From positions 13,464 through 38,507 of the forward strand of contig DKGH01000125.1 in the NCBI GenBank assembly GCA_002453165.1: a stretch of DNA of 25,044 nt, read 5' to 3'. Each line of letters opens with the position of its first letter. The stretch's first letter is position 1. Below the pieces are notes generated by a model. The model was not told where the DNA came from and ran no database searches. It saw only the letters and a list, made by a program, of their open reading frames with translations. Origin of the DNA: Verrucomicrobia bacterium UBA6775 (GTDB taxonomy: Bacteria; Verrucomicrobiota; Verrucomicrobiia; Limisphaerales; UBA1096). This document shows, one piece after another, positions 1 through 7,337 of the stretch. The position numbers and the translations under genes are program-made.

Positions 1-3000
1 GGCGAACCGGAGACTGGCGGCCCGGCCGACGACTTGGTTGCCGGGACCCGGTACTACGTGGAGGCGCTATACAAGGAAGGTGGCGGTGGCGACTGGTTTG
101 AGGCCGCCTGGCGGCATGATGAGGATGCCGAGACCATCCCCGCAGGCGCGCTCAAACCGATTTCCGGTGGCATGATCGGCACCTTCGCACCGCCGCGGGA
201 TTTGAATTTTCTGGAGGTGGTTGAAGATGCTGAAGCCCCGCTCAATGGAAACATCACCGTGACTGAAAACTCGGAGGAAATCCTCGAGATGTCCGTGCAG
301 TCGAAGCTCCTGGACAGCGTCTGGTTTTGGGAACGATCTATCGATGACGGGCCTTGGCTACCGGTGCCATCCAACGGCACTCCCGCTCTGGTCGTCCCAC
401 CACTGAGCCTCGGAAACGACTACTCGTATCGTCTGATTTTGGCGGTAGCCGGCGGTGAGTTGGTCGTCGCAACGTACGATGTCGAAATAACGAAAGACGA
501 AACGCCGCCGCAAATCGTCTCGACCGGAGCGTTATTGACGGAGGAAGAGTCCGTTGAGATCGGCGTTCAGTTCAACGAATTGCTGGACGCTGAAACCGCC
601 GAGGACACGGGAAACTACTCGCTGCAAGGGGCTGATGTGCTGTCGGCCGTCCTCGCTGCCGGGGGCGATCGCGTCCTGCTCGAGGTCAATGGACTCGATG
701 CGGGCGAGTTCGTGTTGTCAATCAGCGGCGTGAAAGATATGGCCGGGAACAAGTTGACTGACGGCAAAACCGAAGGCGAGTTTGCCGGGTTGCAAGTGTT
801 GAACATCGGCGACCTCGCTCCCGAGGGGGTTGCCCACCATTTCGGCGAAGAGATCGAGGTGATCGCCGGTGGGTTCGACATTTGGGCCAACGCTGATGAC
901 TTCACGTATTTGTTTGAGGAAAAAACCGGCGACTTCGACATGGCGGTCCAGGTGACGGAGATCGAAAACGCCGGTGGATCATGGGCTCGCAACGGCCTTA
1001 TGGTGCGCGAGTCGCTGGAGGATTACAGCAAGATGCTCGGCGCGTTTGTCACGCCGCCAAGCGGCCTCTCGAATCAGGGCTACTTCGCGCTAGAACGCCG
1101 TGAGGATTCCGCCGGTTGTTTTTGGTGGAATAACAACGGCACACCCGGCAGCCCGGTCAAGCATGGGGTGATCAATTACGACACCGATGCTGTACCCGGC
1201 CTGCCAGACCTGTGGCTGCGTATGAAGCGCACCGGAAACAGGTTTACTGCTTTCCGCAGCACCAACGGACAGGACTGGATTGAGATGGGTGTGAACAATC
1301 TGGAATTTTCTGACACGATTTATTTTGGCATCTGCCAGGCAAGACACGCCGGAGCCACGTCTTTCGTTCGCTACAAGAATTACGGGCCGTTCATTTATAA
1401 GGGCACCGTGATCACCATTACAGAGCCGCCCCAAAGCGAAACGGCAACGCTTGGCTGGGATCACACGTTCCGGGTGGGCTACACCGCCACGGCCTCGGGC
1501 AAACCGATCGCCGACTCGGAGCTGACTTTTCAGTGGAATCGAGATGGCCAAGCGATCGAAGGCGCAAACCGGGCAACCTACACCACGCCCGGGGTGTTGG
1601 GCGACGGCGATGACGGAGCCAAATACTCCGTCACCATCAGCATGGGCGATGTTAGTGCGACTTCCGATGAAGCTGTTTTGTCGGTCGCGAAGGACTCGAC
1701 GCCGCCGACCGTGGCGGATATCCACGCGACCCGGCCGACACCGGTCTCCGGCGGAGGCGCTGCGCTGGGCTTCAAGGGCACCGGCCAGTACGTCTCGATT
1801 CCGATCAACATTCCCGAGGTCAATTACACGGTGGAATTCTGGTTTCGCACCGAGGATCCGGAGGCCGGCCTTTACGCTGTGGTGGATCAAAACCTCGGTG
1901 CCGGTGGTCACGATCGACACCTGTTTCTCACCGGCGGAAACCTCAAGGTTCGAACGTGGAACACGGAGATTATCCAGACCGAAGGCCTCAATCTCGCTGA
2001 CGGCCAATGGCATCATGTCGCCCATACGCTTGGCCGCAAGGCCAAGGGCCAGCAGTTGTTTGTAGACGGTAAATTGGCCGCCCAAGGCACCAAGACAGCC
2101 TCCAACTTTAACTGGCAAAAGCACATCAATGTTGGTTTCTCCAACGACGCCGGTTCGCAGCACTTGGTTGGGGAGATTGATGAACTGCGCATCTGGCGCG
2201 TGGTACGCACCGAGGATGAAATCAACGCAACGATGAACAAGCCTCTCACCGGCGATGAGTCGCAGCTGCTGGCTTACTACACGTTCGACGAAACCAATGG
2301 CAACGTGTTGCCGGATGCGCTTGGCAAACATGACGGGGCATTGATCGGCATGAACGACCGTAGCTGGACCCTCTCCGACGCGCCGCTTGGCCAAGCGCCC
2401 CTGGACGGCATCCAGCTGCCCGTCACCATTGACATTCATTTTGATGATCTCATCCGCAACCCGGGTCTGGGCAGCGGAGGGTCGCTGATTTTCGATGGCG
2501 TGGGAGCACACGTCGCTCTACCGGATGACATCCCGCAAATCTTCAGCGACGGCGAGGCGGTCACCGTGGAGTACTGGTTCAAGGGCGAATCACTACAGTC
2601 CGCTGTGCGCTGGCAAGACGGCCAATACTTCGTCGCCGGCTGGAACGGCCAGCACATCATTTCCACCGACGGCGGCACCGCCAACGGCATCGCGGTTGGC
2701 CAAGCGACAGACGGCAAGTGGCATCACGTCGCCATGACTTGGGAGGTTGATATGGTCGATGGCTTCAAGAGCTACCTCGACGGCGAGTTAGTGGCCAAGC
2801 GCGATTCCGGGGCGAACTATCTGCCGCTGATCAACACGCACTGCTACCTCGGGGCATTCATGGGCACCGCTGAATTCACCAAGGGCCAACTCGACGAGGT
2901 GCGTATCTGGGAAACCGCCCGCACCGAGGAGGAACTGCAGGAGTGGATGAATAAGCCCCTCGAGGGAGATGAGGACGGACTGATCGCCTACTACCAATTC

Positions 3001-3510
3001 GATGAGTTGGAAGGCAACACGTTGCCGGATCTTTCCGGTAACGATCTCGACGGCACACTCATCAACATGACCGACGCGAACTGGACCGCCGGTGCCAACG
3101 CAGCTTTTACCCGTTTAGGGCCAAAAGGCCAGGCCGAACCGGGCACGGTGGCGGTGGAGGGCGGCGAGATCGAATCCATCGAATACCTCTCAAATGGAAG
3201 TTCACTGAGAGCCACCGTTTACGGCAAGCTGGTGAGAAAAGTTCAAGTTGAAGTTAATGGCTTCCGGGACGCTGGCAACAACGAGATGGAGGAAATGCAA
3301 TTCACCGTCCCAATCAAACTGGACGGCCCAGCTGAGGCGCCCTTAGTTACGATAGAGACGGATGATAGAGTCCTGATTATCAAAACCACCGTTGGTACAC
3401 TACAGGCCTCTCCAAGTCTAAACGGCCCATGGAAAAATATTGAGACGCCGCTGCAGTTGAATCTGAATGACCTCCGGGCAGCCGAGTTTTATCGTGCAGT
3501 TAATCCTTAG
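1..3510 (+). CDS. Secreted multidomain LamG/Ig-like protein, 5' partial
   Basis: The frame is open from base 1, so the N-terminus, and any signal peptide, lies outside the window; 1169 residues are visible. The first ~40 residues (GTRYYVEALYKEGGGGDWFE) resemble the end of a PA14 carbohydrate-binding domain. Then come an Ig-like stretch (about 70-160), an SbsA-like Ig domain (about 165-265, PPQIVSTGAL...DMAGNKL), a DUF1349/concanavalin-like beta-sandwich (about 268-463), another Ig-like domain (about 470-565) and two LamG jelly rolls (about 584-743 and 825-980). Each LamG has the WHHVA strand and the DELRIW or DEVRIW strand and ends in a similar LAYYTFDE/IAYYQFDE linker. The C-terminus (AEFYRAVNP) is typical of verrucomicrobial secreted proteins. 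No catalytic domain is visible; a role in polysaccharide binding or surface adhesion is inference. One exact 14-bp palindrome (2384) encodes the linker PLGQAP. Confidence 0.85.
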   Translation, partial: GEPETGGPADDLVAGTRYYVEALYKEGGGGDWFEAAWRHDEDAETIPAGALKPISGGMIGTFAPPRDLNFLEVVEDAEAPLNGNITVTENSEEILEMSVQSKLLDSVWFWERSIDDGPWLPVPSNGTPALVVPPLSLGNDYSYRLILAVAGGELVVATYDVEITKDETPPQIVSTGALLTEEESVEIGVQFNELLDAETAEDTGNYSLQGADVLSAVLAAGGDRVLLEVNGLDAGEFVLSISGVKDMAGNKLTDGKTEGEFAGLQVLNIGDLAPEGVAHHFGEEIEVIAGGFDIWANADDFTYLFEEKTGDFDMAVQVTEIENAGGSWARNGLMVRESLEDYSKMLGAFVTPPSGLSNQGYFALERREDSAGCFWWNNNGTPGSPVKHGVINYDTDAVPGLPDLWLRMKRTGNRFTAFRSTNGQDWIEMGVNNLEFSDTIYFGICQARHAGATSFVRYKNYGPFIYKGTVITITEPPQSETATLGWDHTFRVGYTATASGKPIADSELTFQWNRDGQAIEGANRATYTTPGVLGDGDDGAKYSVTISMGDVSATSDEAVLSVAKDSTPPTVADIHATRPTPVSGGGAALGFKGTGQYVSIPINIPEVNYTVEFWFRTEDPEAGLYAVVDQNLGAGGHDRHLFLTGGNLKVRTWNTEIIQTEGLNLADGQWHHVAHTLGRKAKGQQLFVDGKLAAQGTKTASNFNWQKHINVGFSNDAGSQHLVGEIDELRIWRVVRTEDEINATMNKPLTGDESQLLAYYTFDETNGNVLPDALGKHDGALIGMNDRSWTLSDAPLGQAPLDGIQLPVTIDIHFDDLIRNPGLGSGGSLIFDGVGAHVALPDDIPQIFSDGEAVTVEYWFKGESLQSAVRWQDGQYFVAGWNGQHIISTDGGTANGIAVGQATDGKWHHVAMTWEVDMVDGFKSYLDGELVAKRDSGANYLPLINTHCYLGAFMGTAEFTKGQLDEVRIWETARTEEELQEWMNKPLEGDEDGLIAYYQFDELEGNTLPDLSGNDLDGTLINMTDANWTAGANAAFTRLGPKGQAEPGTVAVEGGEIESIEYLSNGSSLRATVYGKLVRKVQVEVNGFRDAGNNEMEEMQFTVPIKLDGPAEAPLVTIETDDRVLIIKTTVGTLQASPSLNGPWKNIETPLQLNLNDLRAAEFYRAVNP
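2384..2397. repeat. 14-bp palindrome, inside the LamG protein gene
   Basis: Exact copy in the linker between the two LamG domains, read as Leu-Gly-Gln-Ala. A one-mismatch copy (CGGTTGGCCAAGCG) lies at 2693-2706 inside the second LamG domain. Confidence 0.95.
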
Positions 3511-3566
3511 AATCTATAGTAAATGAAGTGCAGTCAAGCAGGACTTTATTTTTTAATTAATTAAGT

Positions 3567-4958
3567 TTATATGGGAGATATCATGTTTTCTGGAACCACC
3601 CATTCATCATACTCCTTTTCACTTAAAAAACCTAAGCTCAAAGCTGCTTCCTTCAAAGTGCTTCCATCAGTAAAAGCTTTCTTTGCAACTTTTGCTGCTT
3701 TGTCATAACCAATGTGAGGGTTAAGTGCAGTAACTAGCATAAGTGAACTAGCCATAAGATCCTCAATTCTTTTTTTATTAGGCTCAATTCCTATGAGACA
3801 GCGGTCTGTAAAACTTTTGCATGCATCCGCTAATAAGCCAGCAGACCGAAGAACGTTAAAAATAATTAATGGTTTGAAAACGTTTAATTCAAAATGGCCA
3901 TTACTACCACCGACTGTTACTGCGACATGGTTTCCCATAACCTCTGCTGCAACCATTGTAAGAGCCTCGCATTGTGTCGGGTTTACCTTACCTGGCATAA
4001 TTGAAGATCCGGGCTCATTTGCAGGCAATGATAATTCTCCGATACCACTTCTTGGTCCAGATCCAAGAAACCGAATATCATTTGCAATTTTCATTACGGA
4101 TGCCGCTACAACATTAAATGAGCCTGAAACAGCAACCAATGCATCATGGGCAGCTAGTCCGGCAAATTTATTATTCATCGTAGTAAATTTTTTCCCGGTT
4201 TGAGACGCGACTTCTTCAGCAAATTTTTCAGCAAATCCGATTGGTGAATTTAAACCCGTCCCTACTGCGGTCCCACCTTGAGCCAACTCTAATAATTCTG
4301 GGAGTACTCTAGATATACCTTTTATGCCTGATTCAATTTGTGATGCATAACCCGAAAATTCCTGTCCTAAAGTAAGTGGCGTGGCGTCTTGAGTATGTGT
4401 TCTACCAATCTTTATTATATCAGAAAACTCTTCTGATTTTTTCCTAAGTTCGCCATGAAAATATTTAAGTGATGGGATAAGCTTGCCTTCTATTTCCAAG
4501 ACTGTAGCAATATGCATCGCTGCTGGAAAAGTATCATTGGAAGATTGGCTACAATTTACATGATCATTGGGGTGAACAAATGATGACTCTTCAATTGAGC
4601 CACCAAGAAGTTCGTTTGCACGGTTTGCAATAACTTCATTTGCGTTCATGTTTGATTGTGTGCCCGAGCCTGTCTGCCAAACAACAAGAGGAAATTGATC
4701 ATCGTGCTTCCCTTGAATAATTTCTTCAGAAGCCTCAATGATAGCTTCTCCTATCCTTTCATCTAATCGCCTAAAAAAAATATTGGCCGATGCAGCAGCT
4801 TTTTTCTGAATCCCCAAAGCTCTTATCATTTGAACTGGCATTTTATCATTTCCTATCGGAAAATTTTGGATGCTTCTCTGTGTTTGGGCACCCCAATATT
4901 TTTCTTTTGGGACCTCAATTTCGCCCATCGTGTCTTTTTCTATTCTTACAGCACTCAT
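3567..4958 (-). CDS. fumC: Class II fumarate hydratase (fumarase C), A+T-rich and probably foreign
   Basis: This 463-residue protein has the full family length. It carries the superfamily signature GSSIMPGKVNP, the substrate-site stretches TGSGTQSNMNANEV and HPNDHVNCSQSSND, and GRTHTQDATPLTLGQE. It converts fumarate to L-malate in the TCA cycle without an Fe-S cluster. Its composition is unlike every neighbour: two 60-base samples I counted (4081-4140, 4441-4500) are about 37-38% G+C, against 60% at 5221-5280. It also contains no copy of the 14-bp palindrome. The ATG overlaps the stop of a truncated class I fumarase in an ATGA, so translation is probably coupled to that remnant; I see no good ribosome binding site of its own. 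Horizontal acquisition from a low-G+C donor (for example a marine alphaproteobacterium) is inference, and an assembly chimera is the alternative. Confidence 0.95.
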   Translation of the reverse strand: MSAVRIEKDTMGEIEVPKEKYWGAQTQRSIQNFPIGNDKMPVQMIRALGIQKKAAASANIFFRRLDERIGEAIIEASEEIIQGKHDDQFPLVVWQTGSGTQSNMNANEVIANRANELLGGSIEESSFVHPNDHVNCSQSSNDTFPAAMHIATVLEIEGKLIPSLKYFHGELRKKSEEFSDIIKIGRTHTQDATPLTLGQEFSGYASQIESGIKGISRVLPELLELAQGGTAVGTGLNSPIGFAEKFAEEVASQTGKKFTTMNNKFAGLAAHDALVAVSGSFNVVAASVMKIANDIRFLGSGPRSGIGELSLPANEPGSSIMPGKVNPTQCEALTMVAAEVMGNHVAVTVGGSNGHFELNVFKPLIIFNVLRSAGLLADACKSFTDRCLIGIEPNKKRIEDLMASSLMLVTALNPHIGYDKAAKVAKKAFTDGSTLKEAALSLGFLSEKEYDEWVVPENMISPI

Positions 4959-5272
4959 GATCTTTGAATTAAATTATATCCAAGTTTAGTGGCTTCTAAG
5001 ACCGCCTCCCGGGCCTCGGCCTCGAAATCGACCTGATTCAAGCCAGCCGGGCAGTCCACATAAAAAAGGATGCTACCGGTATCCTGGCAGAGCGGTTGCG
5101 ACTTGCGCTTGGCCAGCTCGATGTTCTTCTCGATAATCTCCAGCATAGACTTGGCAATCGTCCCTTCCTTTTCCTGCTCCAACCAGCGCAAAATGCCGTG
5201 CTGCACATCGTCGGGAATCTCCGCCGAGGTACGCCGTATCAATTCTATCAATGACTCCCTGAGTCCACGCAT
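4955..5272 (-). pseudogene. fumA: Truncated class I (Fe-S) fumarase, N-terminal remnant
   Basis: This 105-codon reading frame matches the N-terminus of the class I fumarase/tartrate dehydratase alpha region: an ethanolamine-free start MRGLRESLIELIRRT, then KSQPLCQDTGSILFYVDCP. The CQDTG cysteine is one of the three [4Fe-4S] ligands. Homology appears to stop at EATKLGY; family members I know continue with the catalytic region and two more cluster cysteines. Here the frame ends after NLIQRS in A+T-rich DNA, and its TGA overlaps the fumC ATG. The break therefore lies near 4976-4988. The fragment cannot be an active fumarase. It may persist because it supplies transcription and translation for fumC. 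It sits 34 bases downstream of yacP on the same strand. The family assignment is firm; the replacement history is inferred. Confidence 0.82.
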
Positions 5273-5306
5273 GCGGGGCCGAGCGTAGGAGTTGACAGGC
5301 GGAGTG

Positions 5307-5786
5307 TCAACGGGGCCGCCGGTAGCCCTTGCGCTCCCGTGCGTTCAATTCCTTCAGGTTCACCTGCATGCCGCCCACGTTTTCGTCGATCATCCGAATG
5401 AAATTTTCACAGCTACAAGCCGAGCCTCCAAGACTGATTACCGTCTCGCGCTCAGCATAGTCGTTGGTCACTGCCATGACCTCCCCGTACGGTTTCATCA
5501 GGTGCGCCACCCGCTCGATGACCTGATCGGCAGTCTGGCCTTTTTTGGAATACAAAACTTCAATCCCGCTCTTCGCCGATTCGTTTTTAGGCGTGCCGGG
5601 CGGGGCGCCGCCTCCGTCAAAAATAACCGTCACCGGTGTGCCGGAGGCATCCTGATACTGCGTCAGCACCGAGACGAGGGCATCCCGCGCATAGAATGAA
5701 TGACGCGGTTTCCCCTGTGCCAGTTCCGGCCAGTGATGCAGCAGACTGTACCCGTCCACAAGGATGCGAACGATCCCCATGGGCAA
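5307..5786 (-). CDS. yacP: YacP/Rae1-type NYN-domain ribonuclease
   Basis: About 159 residues, the usual size for YacP-like NYN (PIN-like) nucleases. The opening ILVDGYSLLH, the central VTVIFDGGGAPPGT and the later VTNDYAERETV supply the conserved acidic residues of the metal site. In Bacillus the family member Rae1 cleaves mRNA in the ribosomal A site; a similar role here is only family knowledge. Two starts are possible, TTG at 5786 and ATG at 5780. A GAGG about 9 bases upstream of the TTG favours 5786, but the difference is only two residues. The gene is divergent from the FmdB gene, with an exact 14-bp palindrome between them, and is followed on the same strand by the broken fumarase and fumC. 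Confidence 0.85.
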   Translation of the reverse strand: MPMGIVRILVDGYSLLHHWPELAQGKPRHSFYARDALVSVLTQYQDASGTPVTVIFDGGGAPPGTPKNESAKSGIEVLYSKKGQTADQVIERVAHLMKPYGEVMAVTNDYAERETVISLGGSACSCENFIRMIDENVGGMQVNLKELNARERKGYRRPR

Positions 5787-5804
5787 AGGCTACGACCTCG
5801 GCCG

Positions 5805-5818
5805 CGCTTGGCCAAGCG
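5805..5818. repeat. 14-bp palindrome CGCTTGGCCAAGCG, intergenic copy
   Basis: Exact copy in the 63-base gap between the divergent yacP and FmdB genes. It is followed at once by another half site (CGCTTGG at 5817-5823) and, at 5833-5846, by a degenerate copy (12 of 14) that ends three bases before the FmdB ATG. Any promoter for either gene must accommodate these sites. Confidence 0.95.
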
Positions 5819-5849
5819 CTTGGTTTGATGCTAGTTTGGCCAAGCGGCG

Positions 5850-6104
5850 ATGCCGATTTACGAATACGAACTGTGTGACGACAAGGGCGACTGCAAACCG
5901 TGCGGCGGCCCGGGCTTCACGCTGCGCCGTCCCGTCTCGGCCAAGCCGCTGGACAAATGCCCGGCCTGCAAGCGCCCGGTTCAGAAGATCATCTCCAGCT
6001 TTAACACCCCCTCCATCCTCAAGCCGCTCTCCATCAGCGACGCCAAAAAAGCCGGCTTCACCGTGCTGAAAAAAACAAGCAAAGGCGAATACGAACGCCA
6101 GTAG
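5850..6104 (+). CDS. FmdB-family zinc ribbon protein
   Basis: 84 residues beginning MPIYEYEL, the hallmark opening of the FmdB/CxxC_CxxC_SSSS regulatory-protein family. Cysteines at about 9, 15, 18, 37 and 40 form the zinc ribbon. The first knuckle (LCDDKGDCKPCGGPG) is longer than the usual CxxCG; the second (CPACKRP) is standard and is followed by KIISSF. Members are small proteins of uncertain function, sometimes described as regulators. The 3' end is followed by the structured region at 6110-6290. The start is fixed by the conserved MPIYEY. Confidence 0.85.
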   Translation: MPIYEYELCDDKGDCKPCGGPGFTLRRPVSAKPLDKCPACKRPVQKIISSFNTPSILKPLSISDAKKAGFTVLKKTSKGEYERQ

Positions 6105-6109
6105 CTTGT

Positions 6110-6290
6110 AAACTTTTTTTCCATAAGAATGAACAAAACCCGCTTGGGGGCGTCTGAACCACTGATGCCTGCAATGTGGGTGTCCGCAGCGACTTCTTCG
6201 TTGTGAAGAGATGACTGTTACCTCAGTCAAAGGAGGTTGGTTTGGTTGTTTGGGTTGACGGGCGTCCCGAAAGGGGCGCCCGTACTTTTT
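6110..6290 (+). ncRNA. Candidate structured small RNA ending in an intrinsic terminator
   Basis: The ~200-base gap between the FmdB gene and tsaC holds no convincing reading frame. On the plus strand it contains a short hairpin (CTTC 6193-6196 with GAAG 6205-6208), a 6-bp hairpin (TGACTG 6212-6217 with CAGTCA 6224-6229), an AAAGGAGG at 6229-6236, and a strong terminator at 6258-6290. I could not match it to 6S, SRP, tmRNA or RNase P RNA by their conserved elements. The 5' end is a guess. It may instead be only a long 3' untranslated region of the FmdB transcript. Confidence 0.4.
6258..6290 (+). terminator. Intrinsic terminator
   Basis: An 11-bp stem (6258-6268 with 6273-6283, one T-G pair) closed by a GAAA tetraloop is followed by ACTTTTT. 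The T-run exists only on the plus-strand side, so it ends FmdB or small-RNA transcription rather than that of tsaC. Confidence 0.85.
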
Positions 6291-6305
6291 ATGATAGCCA
6301 ACGGG

Positions 6306-7310
6306 TTAGCCCTCGTTCGCTGCCCTCGTCAGGCGATCGCGGATGGCATCCCACTCTGCCCCGGTCGGAAGTGGCTGAACCAGAATGAGTTCCGCGCCCG
6401 CTTGGTCGCAACGATGCAGCGTCTCGTAAAGGTTACGCGCGTATCCGTCAGGCGAAGACGGCATTTCATGCCATTTTTCCGGATCCCAGTTGGCCGCTGG
6501 TGGCTCAAGTGAAATCACATGAGCGTCCGCATTCGCTTGGCCAAGCGTGGCTTCCCACAGTTCACCGGCGAGGACGACTCTGGCTTTTGGCGAATAATGC
6601 TGTGGGAGCTGTCCGGGGCTTTTCAGTGTAGCGCCGGTTTGTGGCCCGGTTGCCACTTGGGTATCGCCCAACAACTCTCGCACTTGTCCAAGGCCGATCA
6701 TGCCCGGCCGCAGGATGGTCGCCACCTCGCCGGTCAGGTCGATCACGGTGGATTCGATCCCCACTTCGCACGCGCCCCCGTCGAGGATCAGGGGGATTCG
6801 GCCGTTGAGTTGTTTGGACACATGCTGCGCGCGTGTCGGGGAAACTCGGTTCGACAAGTTTGCGCTTGGCGCTGCGAGCGGGAATCCGCACCGGGTCAGC
6901 ACGTCCCGCATCACCGGATGCGCGGGGCACCGCACGGCAACGGTCACGCCTCCGGCGGTGACGATGTCAGGTATCGAATCGGCCTTGGGCAGCACAATCG
7001 AAAGTGGCCCCGGCCAAAAAGCGCTGGCTAGTTGATCCGCCGCGCTTGGCCAAGCGTAGACGCAGTCGCGAGCCATCGCGGCAGAGTCCACGTGCACAAT
7101 GAGTGGGTTGTTGGCCGGCCGACCCTTGGCCTCAAAGATGCGCGTCACGGCCTCGGCAGATAGCGCATCGGCAGCGAGTCCGTAGACGGTCTCTGTCGGC
7201 AGCGCGACAGGCAGCCCCTGACCAAGCAGCTCCACCGCTTGGCCAAGCGCATCGGAATCCTCGGCGGACAGGATTTTCGTGTCGAACTGGTTTTCGCCAA
7301 TGCCGCTCAC
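6306..7310 (-). CDS. tsaC: L-threonylcarbamoyladenylate synthase (Sua5/YrdC type)
   Basis: 334 residues, matching the long Sua5 form: an N-terminal YrdC domain (about 20-200) plus a C-terminal Sua5 domain. Visible YrdC motifs are LPTETVYGLAADA, IFEAKGRPANNPLIVH, FWPGPLSIVL, VAVRCPAHP, PLAAPSANLSNRVSPT and GIESTVIDL, followed by ILRPGMI and the linker HYSPKARV. It makes threonylcarbamoyl-AMP from threonine, bicarbonate and ATP for the t6A37 modification of ANN-decoding tRNAs; tsaB and tsaE for the same pathway lie further along this window. The start is a GTG at 7310, 27 bases after the hppA stop, so co-transcription with hppA is likely. The gene holds three exact copies of the palindrome, encoding ALGQAV, YAWPSA and TLGQAN, all outside the catalytic motifs. 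Confidence 0.93.
   Translation of the reverse strand: MSGIGENQFDTKILSAEDSDALGQAVELLGQGLPVALPTETVYGLAADALSAEAVTRIFEAKGRPANNPLIVHVDSAAMARDCVYAWPSAADQLASAFWPGPLSIVLPKADSIPDIVTAGGVTVAVRCPAHPVMRDVLTRCGFPLAAPSANLSNRVSPTRAQHVSKQLNGRIPLILDGGACEVGIESTVIDLTGEVATILRPGMIGLGQVRELLGDTQVATGPQTGATLKSPGQLPQHYSPKARVVLAGELWEATLGQANADAHVISLEPPAANWDPEKWHEMPSSPDGYARNLYETLHRCDQAGAELILVQPLPTGAEWDAIRDRLTRAANEG
6534..6547. repeat. 14-bp palindrome, inside tsaC
   Basis: Exact copy, read on the tsaC strand as Leu-Gly-Gln-Ala in the variable C-terminal Sua5 domain. Confidence 0.95.
7043..7056. repeat. 14-bp palindrome, inside tsaC
   Basis: Exact copy, read as Ala-Trp-Pro-Ser in the YrdC domain. This is a different reading frame from the other two copies in the same gene. 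Confidence 0.95.
7236..7249. repeat. 14-bp palindrome, inside tsaC
   Basis: Exact copy near the 5' end of tsaC, read as Leu-Gly-Gln-Ala ahead of the conserved substrate loop. Confidence 0.95.
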
Positions 7311-7337
7311 GATAAATCCCGGGCGTACGATTGCCCG

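Noticed and set aside
1090..2511. A 473-codon open frame on the minus strand opposite the LamG protein
   Set aside because: It lies wholly inside a well-supported plus-strand gene, shows no recognisable domain, and is arginine/valine-rich as expected for an antisense shadow.
3511..3566. Terminator after the LamG gene or fumC
   Set aside because: The stretch is A/T-rich with a T-run, but the inverted arms I can find are only four base pairs and not convincing; nothing else is seen here.
6110..6290. 6S, SRP, tmRNA or RNase P RNA identity for the structured gap
   Set aside because: I found none of the conserved elements (no 6S-type closing stem pairing 5' with 3' end, no SRP GGAA/AGCAG core, no tRNA-like end, no RNase P core).
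6237..6512. Plus-strand frame after AAAGGAGG
   Set aside because: It runs through the terminator hairpin and antisense into tsaC, and its protein has no recognisable features.
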